Origin: WTXA01 sp964415195
Lineage (GTDB): Bacteria; Bacillota; TC1
Reading direction: 5' to 3'
NCBI GenBank assembly: GCA_964415195.1
Contig: CAYPYD010000003.1
Location: 110,035-174,034, forward strand
DNA: 64,000 nt
Shown: piece by piece, positions 35,735-44,760 of the stretch
Position numbering within the stretch: position 1 is the stretch's first letter
How the letters are laid out: the number at the start of each line of letters is the position of its first letter
Position numbers and translations under genes: made by a program
Notes under the pieces: generated by a model
Told to the model about the DNA's origin: nothing
The model's input: only the letters and a program-made list of their open reading frames with translations
Database searches by the model: none

Positions 35735-36958
35735 ATGGGAATAATTGTACAAAAATATGGGGGAACTTCAGTAGGTAATCCCGAGAGAATAATGAATGTA
35801 GCAAACAGAATTATTGCTACTAAAGAGCAAGGGAATAGCGTAATAACAGTTGTATCAGCTATGGGTGATTCCACCGATGATTTATTGGCATTAGCTCAAG
35901 CAATAACTAAAAATCCATCAAATAGGGAAATGGATATGCTACTTGCTACAGGAGAACAAGTATCTATTGCGTTATTATCAATGGCTATCAAAGAAAAAGG
36001 TTATGAAGTTGTTTCTTTGACAGGTGCACAGGCAGGTATTTTTACAGATAATATTCATAAAAAAGCAAAGATTACTAGAATTGACAATACAAGATTAAAA
36101 AAAGAAATTAATGCTGGTAAAATTGTTATAGTAGCAGGTTTTCAAGGTAAAACTGAAAGTGGCGAAATAACTACTTTAGGTAGAGGTGGTTCTGATACTA
36201 CAGCTGTTGCAGTAGCGGCAGCAATAAAAGCAGATGTGTGTGAAATATATACAGATGTTGATGGTGTTTACACTACTGATCCAAGATTAGTTGCTAATGC
36301 TAGAAAACTGCCTTTTGTTTCTTATGATGAAATGTTGGAACTTGCAAGTCTTGGTGCTTTAGTTCTTCAAACAAGAGCTGTAGAATATGCAAAACAGCAT
36401 AATGTTAAAGTATGTGTAAGGTCTAGTTTTAATAATAATGAAGGTACAATTGTCGAGGAGGGATCTTTAATGGAAAAAACAAGATTAGTTAGTGGGGTTG
36501 CTCATGATTTAGATGTCGCTAAAATAACAATTTATGGAGTTCCTGATATTCCAGGCGTTGCCGGAAGTATATTTAGAGCTTTAGCAGATAATACTATCAA
36601 TGTTGATATGATTGTTCAAAGTAATCCTAGAGGAACTATAAATGACATATCATTTACAGTTCATAACGAAGATAAAGAAAAGGCAATGGAAATTGTTGAA
36701 AAAATTAGAAGCGAAATAGGTGCAGAAGGTGTCAAGGTTCGTGAAAAACTGGCTAAAATAAGTATAGTTGGTGCTGGAATGCAGTCAAATCCTGGTGTAG
36801 CTGCAACAATGTTCGAAGCATTGGCAAAAGCTGGTATCAATATTGAACTTATAAGCACTTCTGAAATTAAAGTTTCTTGTATCTTAGAATTAGAAAGAGC
36901 CAAGGAAGCAGTACAAGTAATTCATGATAAATTTAAATTAGGTGAAATAGAGGTTTAA
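35735..36958 (+). CDS. lysC: Aspartate kinase
   Basis: Phosphorylates aspartate, the first step toward lysine, threonine and methionine. Catalytic motifs are VQKYGGTSVGNPERI at residues 4-18, GRGGSDTTAVAVAAA near 149 and EIYTDVDGVYTTDPR near 172. Two C-terminal ACT domains (about 265-400) give feedback inhibition. 407 aa. It lies 14 bases after hom, and galU starts one base after its stop. Confidence 0.95.
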   Translation: MGIIVQKYGGTSVGNPERIMNVANRIIATKEQGNSVITVVSAMGDSTDDLLALAQAITKNPSNREMDMLLATGEQVSIALLSMAIKEKGYEVVSLTGAQAGIFTDNIHKKAKITRIDNTRLKKEINAGKIVIVAGFQGKTESGEITTLGRGGSDTTAVAVAAAIKADVCEIYTDVDGVYTTDPRLVANARKLPFVSYDEMLELASLGALVLQTRAVEYAKQHNVKVCVRSSFNNNEGTIVEEGSLMEKTRLVSGVAHDLDVAKITIYGVPDIPGVAGSIFRALADNTINVDMIVQSNPRGTINDISFTVHNEDKEKAMEIVEKIRSEIGAEGVKVREKLAKISIVGAGMQSNPGVAATMFEALAKAGINIELISTSEIKVSCILELERAKEAVQVIHDKFKLGEIEV

Positions 36959-36959
36959 T

Positions 36960-37823
36960 ATGAAAGTAAGAAAAGCAGTTATTCCAGCAGCTGGACTTGG
37001 TACAAGATTATTACCAGCAACAAAAGCTGTTCCAAAAGAAATGTTGCCAATACTAGATAAGCCTGCAATTCAATATATTGTTGAAGAAGCTGTAGAAGCA
37101 GGAATAGAAGAAATTCTTATTATAACTAATAGAGGTAAGGACGCCATAGAAAACCATTTTGATATATCTTATGAGTTGGAAAAACATCTTGAGGAAAAGA
37201 ATAATCAAGAGATGTTGGAAATGCTAAAACCTATAAGCAAAATGGCTAAAATTTATTTCATTAGACAACAATCGCCAAATGGACTTGGACATGCTGTAGG
37301 TATGGCAAAAGAGTTTGTAAAGGATGAACCTTTTGCAGTTTTACTAGGAGATGACTTATTTTACCATGAAGAAAAAAATTGTCTAAAGTCATTGATTGAT
37401 ATCTATGACAGAGAGAAAAAAAGTGTATTTGCCTTAATGCAGGTTCCTATTGAAGACGTTAGTAAATATGGAATAATTAGCGGTAATAAAGTTGAAGAAA
37501 ATCTTTATAATGTGAAAGGTTTAATTGAAAAACCTTCTCCAATGGAGGCGCCTACGAATTTAGCAGTTATTGGCAGATATGTCTTTACTTCCAAGATCTT
37601 TGAAATGATTGAAGAAACAAAACCTGGAAAAGGTGGAGAAATACAATTAACTGATGCAATGTACAAGTTGCTCGCATTCCAAGGAATGTATGGCTACATA
37701 TTTGATGGTAAAAGGTATGACACCGGAAATTTACTAGGTTATTTAAAGACTATTGTAGACTATGCTCTTAGAAGAGAAGATATAAGCGAAAGTTTCAAGG
37801 GATTTTTAAAAGAAAAAATATAG
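36960..37823 (+). CDS. galU: UTP-glucose-1-phosphate uridylyltransferase
   Basis: Makes UDP-glucose for cell-surface glycans. Nucleotidyltransferase signature AVIPAAGLGTRLLPATKAVPKE near residues 6-26 (in two parts), KPAIQYIVEEAVEAGI, LLGDDLF near 122, and GLIEKPSP. 287 aa. It is cotranscribed with lysC by position. Confidence 0.95.
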   Translation: MKVRKAVIPAAGLGTRLLPATKAVPKEMLPILDKPAIQYIVEEAVEAGIEEILIITNRGKDAIENHFDISYELEKHLEEKNNQEMLEMLKPISKMAKIYFIRQQSPNGLGHAVGMAKEFVKDEPFAVLLGDDLFYHEEKNCLKSLIDIYDREKKSVFALMQVPIEDVSKYGIISGNKVEENLYNVKGLIEKPSPMEAPTNLAVIGRYVFTSKIFEMIEETKPGKGGEIQLTDAMYKLLAFQGMYGYIFDGKRYDTGNLLGYLKTIVDYALRREDISESFKGFLKEKI

Positions 37824-37885
37824 ATAAATAAAGAGGTAGTTGCACTTGTGTTATTACTTCTTTTCTTATTTGAGAGGAAGATAAA

Positions 37886-39385
37886 ATGAAATTTGCATTA
37901 TTAAGTGTTACAAATAAAACTGGAATAATAGAATTTGCCAAAGGTCTTGAAAGAAACAACTATCAAATTGTTTCAACAGGTGGAACTTACAAAATCTTAA
38001 AAGAGAATGATGTTAAAGTTTTAACTGTTGAAAGTATAACTGGTTCGAAAGAAATTTTGGATGGTAGAGTAAAAACATTGAATCCGATGATACATGGTGG
38101 AATACTTTATAAAAGGAATAATCAAAATCACCAAGAAACAATTTATGAACTTGGAATTAATTCAATCGATTTAGTCTGTGTAAACTTATACGAATTTGAA
38201 AATGCAGTTAAAAATGACTTGGAAGAAGATATGATTATTGAAGAAATCGATATTGGTGGACCAACAATGATCAGAGCTGCTGCTAAGAACTATAAGGATG
38301 TGTTAATTGTTACTGATAACGATGACTATGATGTACTACTTGAAAAATTAGAAAATAATAATATAGATATCACTTACAGGAAACATCTGGCAGGAAAAGC
38401 ATTTAGTCTTATAGCAAAATATGATATTGCTATTTCAAATTATTTTAATCCTGAAAATAAAGTGATAAGTTTAAATTTCATAAAAGACCTTAGCTATGGT
38501 GAAAACCCTCACCAGAAAGCATCTTTATACAAGAAAGGCAAAAATCCTAGCTTGATGGATATGGAACAACTTAATGGTAAGGCAATGTCCTACAATAATT
38601 ATAATGATGTGTTTGCCGCTATGGAAATACTTTATGATTTCAAAGAAGAAAATTATTTTGCAGTTGCAATAAAACATGGAACAATTTGTTGTGCAGCTGC
38701 TGGAAATACTACCTTAGATGCTTATGTGAAGAGCTATAAGAATGATCCAGTATCTATTTTTGGAGGAATTGTTGCTTTTAATAATAAAGTTGATTATGCT
38801 ACAGCAACAGAACTAAATAAAATTTTTCTGGAAATCATCGTTGCTCCAGATTATGATGCGGATGCACTTGATGTTTTGAGAACTAAGAAGAATTTAAGAA
38901 TAATGAAGTATAATGATTTAAATTATAGTGATTGTTATTCATATAAAGATTTAGATGGATATTTCTTAAAACAAGGTCGAGATTTAGAATTAATCAAAAA
39001 TATAGAAGTGGCAACAAAAACAGAACCTGATAAGGAAATGTTAGAAGATATGATATTTGGAATGAAAATAGTGAAAAATATTAAATCTAATGGAATAGCT
39101 ATAGTGAAAAATAAAGAAGTACTTGCAGTTTGTGGTGGTCAAACTGCACGAATTTTTGCCATACAAGATGCATTGCTAAATTATAAGGAAAAGGATTACA
39201 ATGGAGCTATACTAGCTTCAGATGCCTTTTTCCCTTTTAAAGATAGTGTGGAAATGGCTCAATTGGCTGGTATAAAAGGTATTGTGCAACCAGGAGGCTC
39301 TAGAAATGATCAAGATTCAATTGATTATTGCAACGAAAATAATTTACCAATGGTATTAACGGGAATTAGACATTTTAAACACTAG
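37886..39385 (+). CDS. purH: Bifunctional AICAR transformylase/IMP cyclohydrolase PurH
   Basis: Last two steps of IMP synthesis. The N-terminal MGS-like cyclohydrolase domain (LLSVTNKTGIIEFAKGL, STGGTYKIL, GRVKTLNPMIHGGILYKR) spans about 1-190. The C-terminal transformylase has SYGENPHQKASLYKKG, SDAFFPFKDSVEMA, QPGGSRNDQDSIDYC and TGIRHFKH. The usual KHxNPCG loop reads KHGTICCAA, keeping Lys-His but losing Asn-Pro-Cys-Gly. 499 aa, similar to the usual roughly 510. No other pur genes are adjacent. The next gene starts 12 bases downstream. Confidence 0.92.
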   Translation: MKFALLSVTNKTGIIEFAKGLERNNYQIVSTGGTYKILKENDVKVLTVESITGSKEILDGRVKTLNPMIHGGILYKRNNQNHQETIYELGINSIDLVCVNLYEFENAVKNDLEEDMIIEEIDIGGPTMIRAAAKNYKDVLIVTDNDDYDVLLEKLENNNIDITYRKHLAGKAFSLIAKYDIAISNYFNPENKVISLNFIKDLSYGENPHQKASLYKKGKNPSLMDMEQLNGKAMSYNNYNDVFAAMEILYDFKEENYFAVAIKHGTICCAAAGNTTLDAYVKSYKNDPVSIFGGIVAFNNKVDYATATELNKIFLEIIVAPDYDADALDVLRTKKNLRIMKYNDLNYSDCYSYKDLDGYFLKQGRDLELIKNIEVATKTEPDKEMLEDMIFGMKIVKNIKSNGIAIVKNKEVLAVCGGQTARIFAIQDALLNYKEKDYNGAILASDAFFPFKDSVEMAQLAGIKGIVQPGGSRNDQDSIDYCNENNLPMVLTGIRHFKH

Positions 39386-39397
39386 GGAGGTGTAATT

Positions 39398-40375
39398 ATG
39401 AAATTAAATTTTCTATTAAACAATATTGGACCTATAGAAAAGGCTAATATAGAATTAGAAGACTTGACTGTTATTGTTGGTACAAACTCTATAGGCAAAA
39501 GTCTTATTAGTAAAAGTGCATATATAGCTCTGAAATGTATTTTGTCCAAGGATGAAGAAATAGTTGATTTAATTAAGGATGAGGGCTATACACCGGAATT
39601 ATATAAATTTGCCGAAGATATATTTTTAAGAATGTCAGTTGATGACATTACAGCTTTAAAGGTTGATTTTAATCCATTGAAAATAAATATTATTGAAAAA
39701 GATTTGAAGATAAAAGATGTTACTTATGTTGATGGCCCTTTAATAATTAACGAAAGTATACCAAAAAATTTGGGTTTGGAACATAATGATGATTTAAAAA
39801 GGAAAATGATAGAAGTAAAAAAAGCTCCATATGTTAATAAAGAGGATACATTTAATAAGTTGAAATTAAAAAATGAAATTTTCTCTTTAATCGATGAAAT
39901 TATTGAAAATCAAATTATAGAGTATTCAGGTGAAAAAAGAAGATTCTTTCTAAACGTTAATGATAGGATAAGAGTCCCAATTAATAAGACGCCAAATGGT
40001 ATTAAATCTTTTCTTATTTTAAGAGAATTATTAGATAATGGATATTTGGATAACGATAGTATTTTAATACTTGATGAACCTGAAATATTATCCCATCCAG
40101 TTTGGCAATTATCACTTGCCCATATCATAGGCAGAATTATAAAAGATCTTGGACTTAAGGTTATAATAAATACTTGCAATATTTATTTTATAGAAGCTTT
40201 AGAAATGTATAGTGAAAGTTACAAACTAAATAAAAACTTTTATTTAGGCAATAAAATTAATGACGGTTATGAATTTGTTAACGAAACAAACTCCATCCAG
40301 AATATCTACAATGCACTTCTAGCTCCTTTTGAGAAACTTGACAATTTAAGAATGGAATATAAAAAGGAGGATTAA
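39398..40375 (+). CDS. Small ABC/SMC-like ATPase (AAA_15/OLD-type), function unknown
   Basis: 325 aa, soluble. The beginning KLNFLLNNIGPIEKANIELED is the first strand pair of OLD/SMC-type ATPases. Walker A is GTNSIGKS at 28-35. The signature-like segment TPNGIKSFLIL and Walker B SILILDEPE with D-loop SHP come in the last third. The switch position, usually a THSPYFLEAL-type stretch, reads NTCNIYFIEALE, so the switch His is lost. The central region of about 60-190 is poorly conserved and variable in such proteins. A strong GGGAGGTG precedes it. The next gene starts two bases after its stop behind AAGGAGG and encodes a putative PD-(D/E)xK nuclease, so the two form a pair. The pair follows purH within 12 bases. 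No Toprim domain, unlike true OLD nucleases. Confidence 0.75.
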   Translation: MKLNFLLNNIGPIEKANIELEDLTVIVGTNSIGKSLISKSAYIALKCILSKDEEIVDLIKDEGYTPELYKFAEDIFLRMSVDDITALKVDFNPLKINIIEKDLKIKDVTYVDGPLIINESIPKNLGLEHNDDLKRKMIEVKKAPYVNKEDTFNKLKLKNEIFSLIDEIIENQIIEYSGEKRRFFLNVNDRIRVPINKTPNGIKSFLILRELLDNGYLDNDSILILDEPEILSHPVWQLSLAHIIGRIIKDLGLKVIINTCNIYFIEALEMYSESYKLNKNFYLGNKINDGYEFVNETNSIQNIYNALLAPFEKLDNLRMEYKKED

Positions 40376-40376
40376 T

Positions 40377-40937
40377 ATGCTAAAAGAGATAAAAGGATTA
40401 TTAGCAAACAATTACTCTGAATTCTATGAAGAAATAAAAAGTATAGCCTTTGATTCTGCTAATGACGAATATCCTACAAATCTAGAATATAAAATGTATA
40501 ATTTTGACAATATAGCTAGTAAAATCTATGGAATCAGTCAAGAGCTTATGCCTTGTTCACCAGATGGGATCTATATTAGTGATAAGATATATTTTATTGA
40601 ATTTAAAAATGGTAGATTAGATACACCTGATAAAAAAAGAAATTTAAGATTAAAATTTGCTGAAGGACCATACATAATACTAGCTAAAATTTTAAGAGAT
40701 GCAAAGATAAAGTTTACCAAACAAGAATTTTATTCTTTACCAAAAGTAGGAATAGTTATATATAATAGCAAAAAAAACCCCTCAGAAGTACTGAATTTCA
40801 GATACGAATCGAGGTTTCAACTAAATGAATATAATTATACTTTATATGATCAAATATATACATTTTCTTTCAGTCAATTTGAGAAACTTGTACTTGATGG
40901 GAAAAGCCCTTTTGGATTTTTCCAAGAAGAATATTAA
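40377..40937 (+). CDS. Putative PD-(D/E)xK nuclease-like partner of the ATPase
   Basis: 186 aa, unknown family. Residues 62-77 read PDGIYISDKIYFIEFK: Pro-Asp, then 11 residues later Glu-x-Lys in a hydrophobic strand. That is the PD-(D/E)xK restriction-nuclease core (D63, E75, K77). The upstream helix with Glu (EIKSIAFDSANDE) and the downstream basic helix (KKRNLRLKFAEGPYIILAKIL) fit the fold's alpha-beta-beta-beta-alpha order. No signal or membrane segment. It is tightly linked to the ATPase gene, and its stop lies just before a strong promoter for ylxM-ffh, so the two-gene unit is discrete. The nuclease role is inferred from the motif alone. Confidence 0.6.
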   Translation: MLKEIKGLLANNYSEFYEEIKSIAFDSANDEYPTNLEYKMYNFDNIASKIYGISQELMPCSPDGIYISDKIYFIEFKNGRLDTPDKKRNLRLKFAEGPYIILAKILRDAKIKFTKQEFYSLPKVGIVIYNSKKNPSEVLNFRYESRFQLNEYNYTLYDQIYTFSFSQFEKLVLDGKSPFGFFQEEY

Positions 40938-40940
40938 GTG

Positions 40941-40969
40941 TTGACAGATTACCGTAATTATTATACAAT
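40941..40969 (+). promoter_or_regulatory. Sigma-A promoter for the ylxM-ffh operon
   Basis: TTGACA at 40941-40946, 17-bp spacer, TACAAT at 40964-40969; 36 bases before the ylxM start. The -35 box is consensus. Confidence 0.85.
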
Positions 40970-41005
40970 TATCAAGGTAAAGCAAATTCACTTTACGGAG
41001 ATAAA

Positions 41006-41326
41006 ATGGAAAAATTTACAAAAATCAGCCTTTTATTAGATATATATGGAAATCTATTAAAAGGTAGAAGAAAAGAAGTCTTAAATCTATATTATAACGA
41101 AGATTATTCACTGACTGAGATAGCTGAAATATATAATATTACCAAGCAAGGTGTCAGAGATTTTTTGTTAAAGGGTGAAAAAGAACTTCTTGAATACGAA
41201 AACAGTTTAAACATATTAGAAAATAAATTCGAAATGGATGATATATTGAATAATCTTCTTGAAAGTGAAGATTTAGAAAATATAAAGACCAATTTGCAAA
41301 AATTGATATATTATCAAAAGGAGTAA
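41006..41326 (+). CDS. ylxM: YlxM/p13-like DNA-binding protein
   Basis: 106-aa protein with a sigma-70 region-4-like helix-turn-helix (RRKEVLNLYYNEDYSLTEIAEIYNITKQGVRDFLLKGEKEL), always found ahead of ffh in Bacillota and thought to influence SRP expression. The C-terminal part is an acidic helix. The ffh start is two bases after its stop. Confidence 0.92.
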   Translation: MEKFTKISLLLDIYGNLLKGRRKEVLNLYYNEDYSLTEIAEIYNITKQGVRDFLLKGEKELLEYENSLNILENKFEMDDILNNLLESEDLENIKTNLQKLIYYQKE

Positions 41327-41328
41327 TA

Positions 41329-42657
41329 ATGGGAGCTTTCAATAGCTTGTCTGAAAAATTACAAAAAGCATTCGCAAAACTAACTGGTAAAGGAAGATTA
41401 ACTGAAGAAGATGTAACAATTGCTTTAAAAGAAGTACAAATCGCCTTACTTGAAGCTGATGTTAATTATAAGGTAGTAAAAGATTTTACCAAGAAAGTTA
41501 AAGAACAAGCCATTGGTAAGGATGTTTTAGAAAGCTTGACCCCAGGACAACAAGTTGTAAAGATAGTTAATGCGGAATTAGTGGAACTTCTTGGTGGAAA
41601 AATTGAAAAATTAGAATTCACCGGAAATAGACCTTATGTTATATTTTTAGTTGGACTACAAGGATCGGGTAAAACCACTACAGCAGGAAAACTGGCTTAT
41701 ATGCTTAAAGGACAAAATAAGAAGACATTCTTAATTGGAGCAGATATTTATAGACCTGCAGCTATGGATCAATTAGAAGTGCTTGCTAAAAAAATAGATG
41801 TAAAAATTCATTATGACAAAAATTCCAAGAATGTTAAACAAATTGTTATCGACGGTATTGCGATTGCAAAAAGCAATAACAGTGACATCATAATAGTTGA
41901 TACAGCTGGCAGACAACATCTTGATGATTCTATGATGGATGAACTAGTAGACCTAAAGAATAGTCTTAATCCTGATGAAGTTATACTTGTTGTTGATGGA
42001 ATGACTGGTCAAGATGCAGTTAATATAGGTAAAGAATTTAATGAAAAAGTAGGTATTGACAGTATTGCAGTTACCAAGATGGATGGCGATGCTAGAGGCG
42101 GAGCAGTAATTTCATTAAGATATATAACTGGTAAACAAATTAAACTAATAGGTATGGGAGAAAAGATAGATCAACTTGAATTGTTCTATCCTGACCGTAT
42201 AGCCAGTAGAATTCTTGGCATGGGTGACATTTTATCCCTGATTGAAAAAGCACAAGATAATATTGATGCAAAATCAGCCTTAGAGCTTCAAAAAAAACTA
42301 ATGGAATCTACATTTACTTTAGAAGATTTCCTTGGACAAATAAAACAAATGAAGAGTCTTGGCTCTATCGAGGATTTGTTAGCGATGATACCAGGTGGAA
42401 ACAAGATCAAAAATGTACAAGTTAACGAAAAAGATTTATCAAAGACAGAGGCAATAATACTGTCAATGACCAAAGAAGAAAGAAATAGGCCTAATATTCT
42501 TAATGCCAGCAGGAAAAAAAGAATTTCTGCAGGAAGTGGAACAGAGGTACAAGATATAAATAGACTGTTAAAACAATTTGATAGTACTAAGACAATGATG
42601 AAACAATTTGGTAACATGAGTAAAAAAAGAAAAGGTTTTGGACCGAAGTTTTTTTAA
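41329..42657 (+). CDS. ffh: Signal recognition particle protein Ffh
   Basis: SRP54 GTPase that binds 4.5S/6S RNA and signal peptides and targets ribosomes to the membrane. The N domain is about 1-90. The G domain carries GLQGSGKTTTAGKLAY near 107, DTAGR, and TKMDGDARGGA. The methionine-rich M domain runs from about 300, with MKSLGSIEDLLAMIPG and an RNA-binding region SGTEVQDINRLLKQF. 442 aa. The RBS is AAGGAG. Confidence 0.96.
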   Translation: MGAFNSLSEKLQKAFAKLTGKGRLTEEDVTIALKEVQIALLEADVNYKVVKDFTKKVKEQAIGKDVLESLTPGQQVVKIVNAELVELLGGKIEKLEFTGNRPYVIFLVGLQGSGKTTTAGKLAYMLKGQNKKTFLIGADIYRPAAMDQLEVLAKKIDVKIHYDKNSKNVKQIVIDGIAIAKSNNSDIIIVDTAGRQHLDDSMMDELVDLKNSLNPDEVILVVDGMTGQDAVNIGKEFNEKVGIDSIAVTKMDGDARGGAVISLRYITGKQIKLIGMGEKIDQLELFYPDRIASRILGMGDILSLIEKAQDNIDAKSALELQKKLMESTFTLEDFLGQIKQMKSLGSIEDLLAMIPGGNKIKNVQVNEKDLSKTEAIILSMTKEERNRPNILNASRKKRISAGSGTEVQDINRLLKQFDSTKTMMKQFGNMSKKRKGFGPKFF

Positions 42658-42693
42658 ACTCTTTTATAATAAAAATTACAAGGAGGTGAAGAT

Positions 42694-42957
42694 ATGGCAA
42701 CAAAGATTAGATTACGCAGAATGGGAGCTAAAAAAGCACCTTTCTATAGAGTCGTAGTAGCGGACACTCGTTCTCCTAGAGACGGCAAGAGCATAGAAGA
42801 AATTGGTTACTACAATCCTATTGCAAAAAAAGACGATGTTACTTTAAAGATTAATGAAGAAAGAGCTTTATATTGGTTAAACACAGGAGCTCAGCCTTCT
42901 GAAACTGTTAAAGCCCTATTAAGAAAAGCTGGAGTTTTAGAGAAACTTAACAACTAA
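42694..42957 (+). CDS. rpsP: 30S ribosomal protein S16
   Basis: 87 aa. It begins ATKIRLRRMGAKKAPFYRVVVAD, the S16 signature, followed by SPRDGKSIEEIGYYNP. It has an AAGGAGGTG ribosome site. It heads the rpsP-khpA-rimM-trmD-rplS run. A possible extra -10 box TATAAT lies just upstream at about 42665. Confidence 0.97.
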   Translation: MATKIRLRRMGAKKAPFYRVVVADTRSPRDGKSIEEIGYYNPIAKKDDVTLKINEERALYWLNTGAQPSETVKALLRKAGVLEKLNN

Positions 42958-42968
42958 GGAGATTAGTT

Positions 42969-43208
42969 ATGACTGAACTGATTAAACTAATTATTAACAA
43001 TATTGTTGATGAAACTGTTCCAATTGAAATTGAAAGCAAGAAAGAAAATGGAAATGAAGAGATTACTGTAATTGTTCCTGAAGAGTTCATGGGGAAAATC
43101 ATAGGCAAAAACGGTAGAATCGCCAAAGCCATTAGACTAATTGCCAATGCCAACAGGAATAGAGAATCTAAAAAAGTATATGTTAATATTATAGCTAAAG
43201 AAAATTAA
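42969..43208 (+). CDS. khpA: KH-domain RNA-binding protein KhpA
   Basis: 79-aa single KH domain with the GxxG loop GKIIGKNGRIAKAIR. KhpA works with KhpB/Jag in cell elongation and RNA binding. The stop overlaps the rimM ATG (TAATG). Confidence 0.94.
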   Translation: MTELIKLIINNIVDETVPIEIESKKENGNEEITVIVPEEFMGKIIGKNGRIAKAIRLIANANRNRESKKVYVNIIAKEN

Positions 43209-43708
43209 TGATTAAACTAGGAAAAATTGTTGGTACATTTGGTATCAAGGGAGAACTCAAGATATATCCCCTTACAAACTATAAAGAAATGTTTCTTGAA
43301 TTTGAATATTTGTTAATATCTGCAGTTAAAGAACCAATTAAGGTAAATGTAGTTAAGGCAAGAATTCAAAAAAATACAATTATTATCCTTCTAGAAGGTA
43401 TAAATTCAATTAATCAAGCTCAAGATTTTATAGGTAAAGATATATTGATAGAAGAATCTTTATTACCTGAATTAGATGAAACAGAAGAATATGTTTATAA
43501 ATTGCTTGGTATGAAAGTATATCTTGAAAACAATGAACTTCTAGGTTCTATTTCTGATGTTTTTGATAATGGGGCACATGGTATTTATGAAATCAAGAAT
43601 GAAAATGGAAAAGAAATAATGATTCCTGTTCTTGAAGATACTATAATCAGCAGAGATTTTGATGAAGGGAAAATGGTAGTTAAACTACTACCAGGTTTAT
43701 TGGATTAA
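43208..43708 (+). CDS. rimM: Ribosome maturation factor RimM
   Basis: Binds S19 in the 30S head and assists 16S processing. N-terminal barrel LGKIVGTFGIKGELKIYPLTN, and a PRC-barrel C-terminus with YKLLGMKVYLENNELLGSISDVFDNGAHGIYEI (read in two parts) and IPVLEDTI. 166 aa. One-base overlap at both ends. Confidence 0.95.
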   Translation: MIKLGKIVGTFGIKGELKIYPLTNYKEMFLEFEYLLISAVKEPIKVNVVKARIQKNTIIILLEGINSINQAQDFIGKDILIEESLLPELDETEEYVYKLLGMKVYLENNELLGSISDVFDNGAHGIYEIKNENGKEIMIPVLEDTIISRDFDEGKMVVKLLPGLLD

Positions 43709-44409
43709 TGAGAATTGATGTAATGACACTTTTCCCGGAAATGTTCGAATCACCCTTGAAAGAAAGCCTGTTGAAGAAAGCGATAGAAAAGTCGATAATC
43801 GATATTAGTTTTACCAATATCAGAGATTTTTCTACTAATAAGCACCATAAAGTTGATGATTATCCTTATGGGGGTGGTAAAGGTCTTGTAATAAGTCCGG
43901 AACCAGTTATACTTGCTTTCGAATCAATAGAAAAAAAACCTAGAACAAAAACAATTTTCTTATCTCCAGGTGGTAAAGTCTTGAGCCAAGTAAAACTCAA
44001 GGAATTAAGCTGCTTTGACCAATTAATACTAGTATGTGGTCATTATGAAGGTATTGATCAACGTGCTATAGATACAATTGTTGATGAAGAAATTTCTATT
44101 GGTGATTATATTTTAACCGGCGGTGAATTACCTGCATTAGTTTTAATTGATGGAGTTAGCCGTTATATAGAAGGTGTTGTTGGATCAAAAGAATCAGTTT
44201 TAGAAGATTCTTTAAGTGATGGTTTATTAAAATATCCACAATACACAATTCCAAGGAACTTTAGAAATATGGAAGTTCCAGAAATTTTGCTATCTGGTCA
44301 TCATAAAAAAATTCAAGATTGGCGCATAGAACAAAGTTACAAAAGAACTAAAATTAATAGGCCGGATTTATGGCGTAAATATTTAAAAAATAAGAAGGAG
44401 GTAAAATAG
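43708..44409 (+). CDS. trmD: tRNA (guanine37-N1)-methyltransferase TrmD
   Basis: SPOUT-class enzyme making m1G37, which prevents frameshifting. MRIDVMTLFPEMF start, DYPYGGGKGLVISPEP near 51, LVCGHYEGIDQRAID near 109, and the knot segment SIGDYILTGGELPALVLID near 131. 233 aa. rplS begins at the base after the stop. Confidence 0.96.
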   Translation: MRIDVMTLFPEMFESPLKESLLKKAIEKSIIDISFTNIRDFSTNKHHKVDDYPYGGGKGLVISPEPVILAFESIEKKPRTKTIFLSPGGKVLSQVKLKELSCFDQLILVCGHYEGIDQRAIDTIVDEEISIGDYILTGGELPALVLIDGVSRYIEGVVGSKESVLEDSLSDGLLKYPQYTIPRNFRNMEVPEILLSGHHKKIQDWRIEQSYKRTKINRPDLWRKYLKNKKEVK

Positions 44410-44751
44410 ATGGATATCATTAAAGCAATTACTGATGAGTATTTGAAAAGTGACCTTCCTGAATTTAGACCTGGCGATACTTTAAAAGTTCATGTTAAAG
44501 TAGTCGAGGGAGAAAAAGAAAGAATTCAGGTTTATGAAGGTGTTGTTGTTAAAAGACAAGGTAAGGGCGCTACTGAAACTTTCACAGTAAGACGTGTTGC
44601 TTACGGAGTTGTTGTAGAAAGAACTTTCCCTGTACACTCACCAAGAATAGACAAAATTGAAGTTATCAGATTTGGTAGAGTAAGAAGAGCAAAACTTTAT
44701 TACTTAAAAGACAGAACTGGTAAAGCAGCAAGAATTAAAGATAAAAAGTAG
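44410..44751 (+). CDS. rplS: 50S ribosomal protein L19
   Basis: 113 aa. LPEFRPGDTLKVHVKV, RIQVYEGVVVKRQGKG, RVAYGVVVERTFPVHSP, and RVRRAKLYYLKDRTGKAARI are standard L19 blocks. GGAGG precedes the ATG inside the end of trmD. Confidence 0.97.
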   Translation: MDIIKAITDEYLKSDLPEFRPGDTLKVHVKVVEGEKERIQVYEGVVVKRQGKGATETFTVRRVAYGVVVERTFPVHSPRIDKIEVIRFGRVRRAKLYYLKDRTGKAARIKDKK

Positions 44752-44760
44752 GAGTTGAAA

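Noticed and set aside
39385..39400. ATPase-nuclease pair as a recently acquired island
   Set aside because: Base composition and codon use look like the neighbours and no flanking repeats are visible, so recent transfer cannot be claimed from sequence alone.
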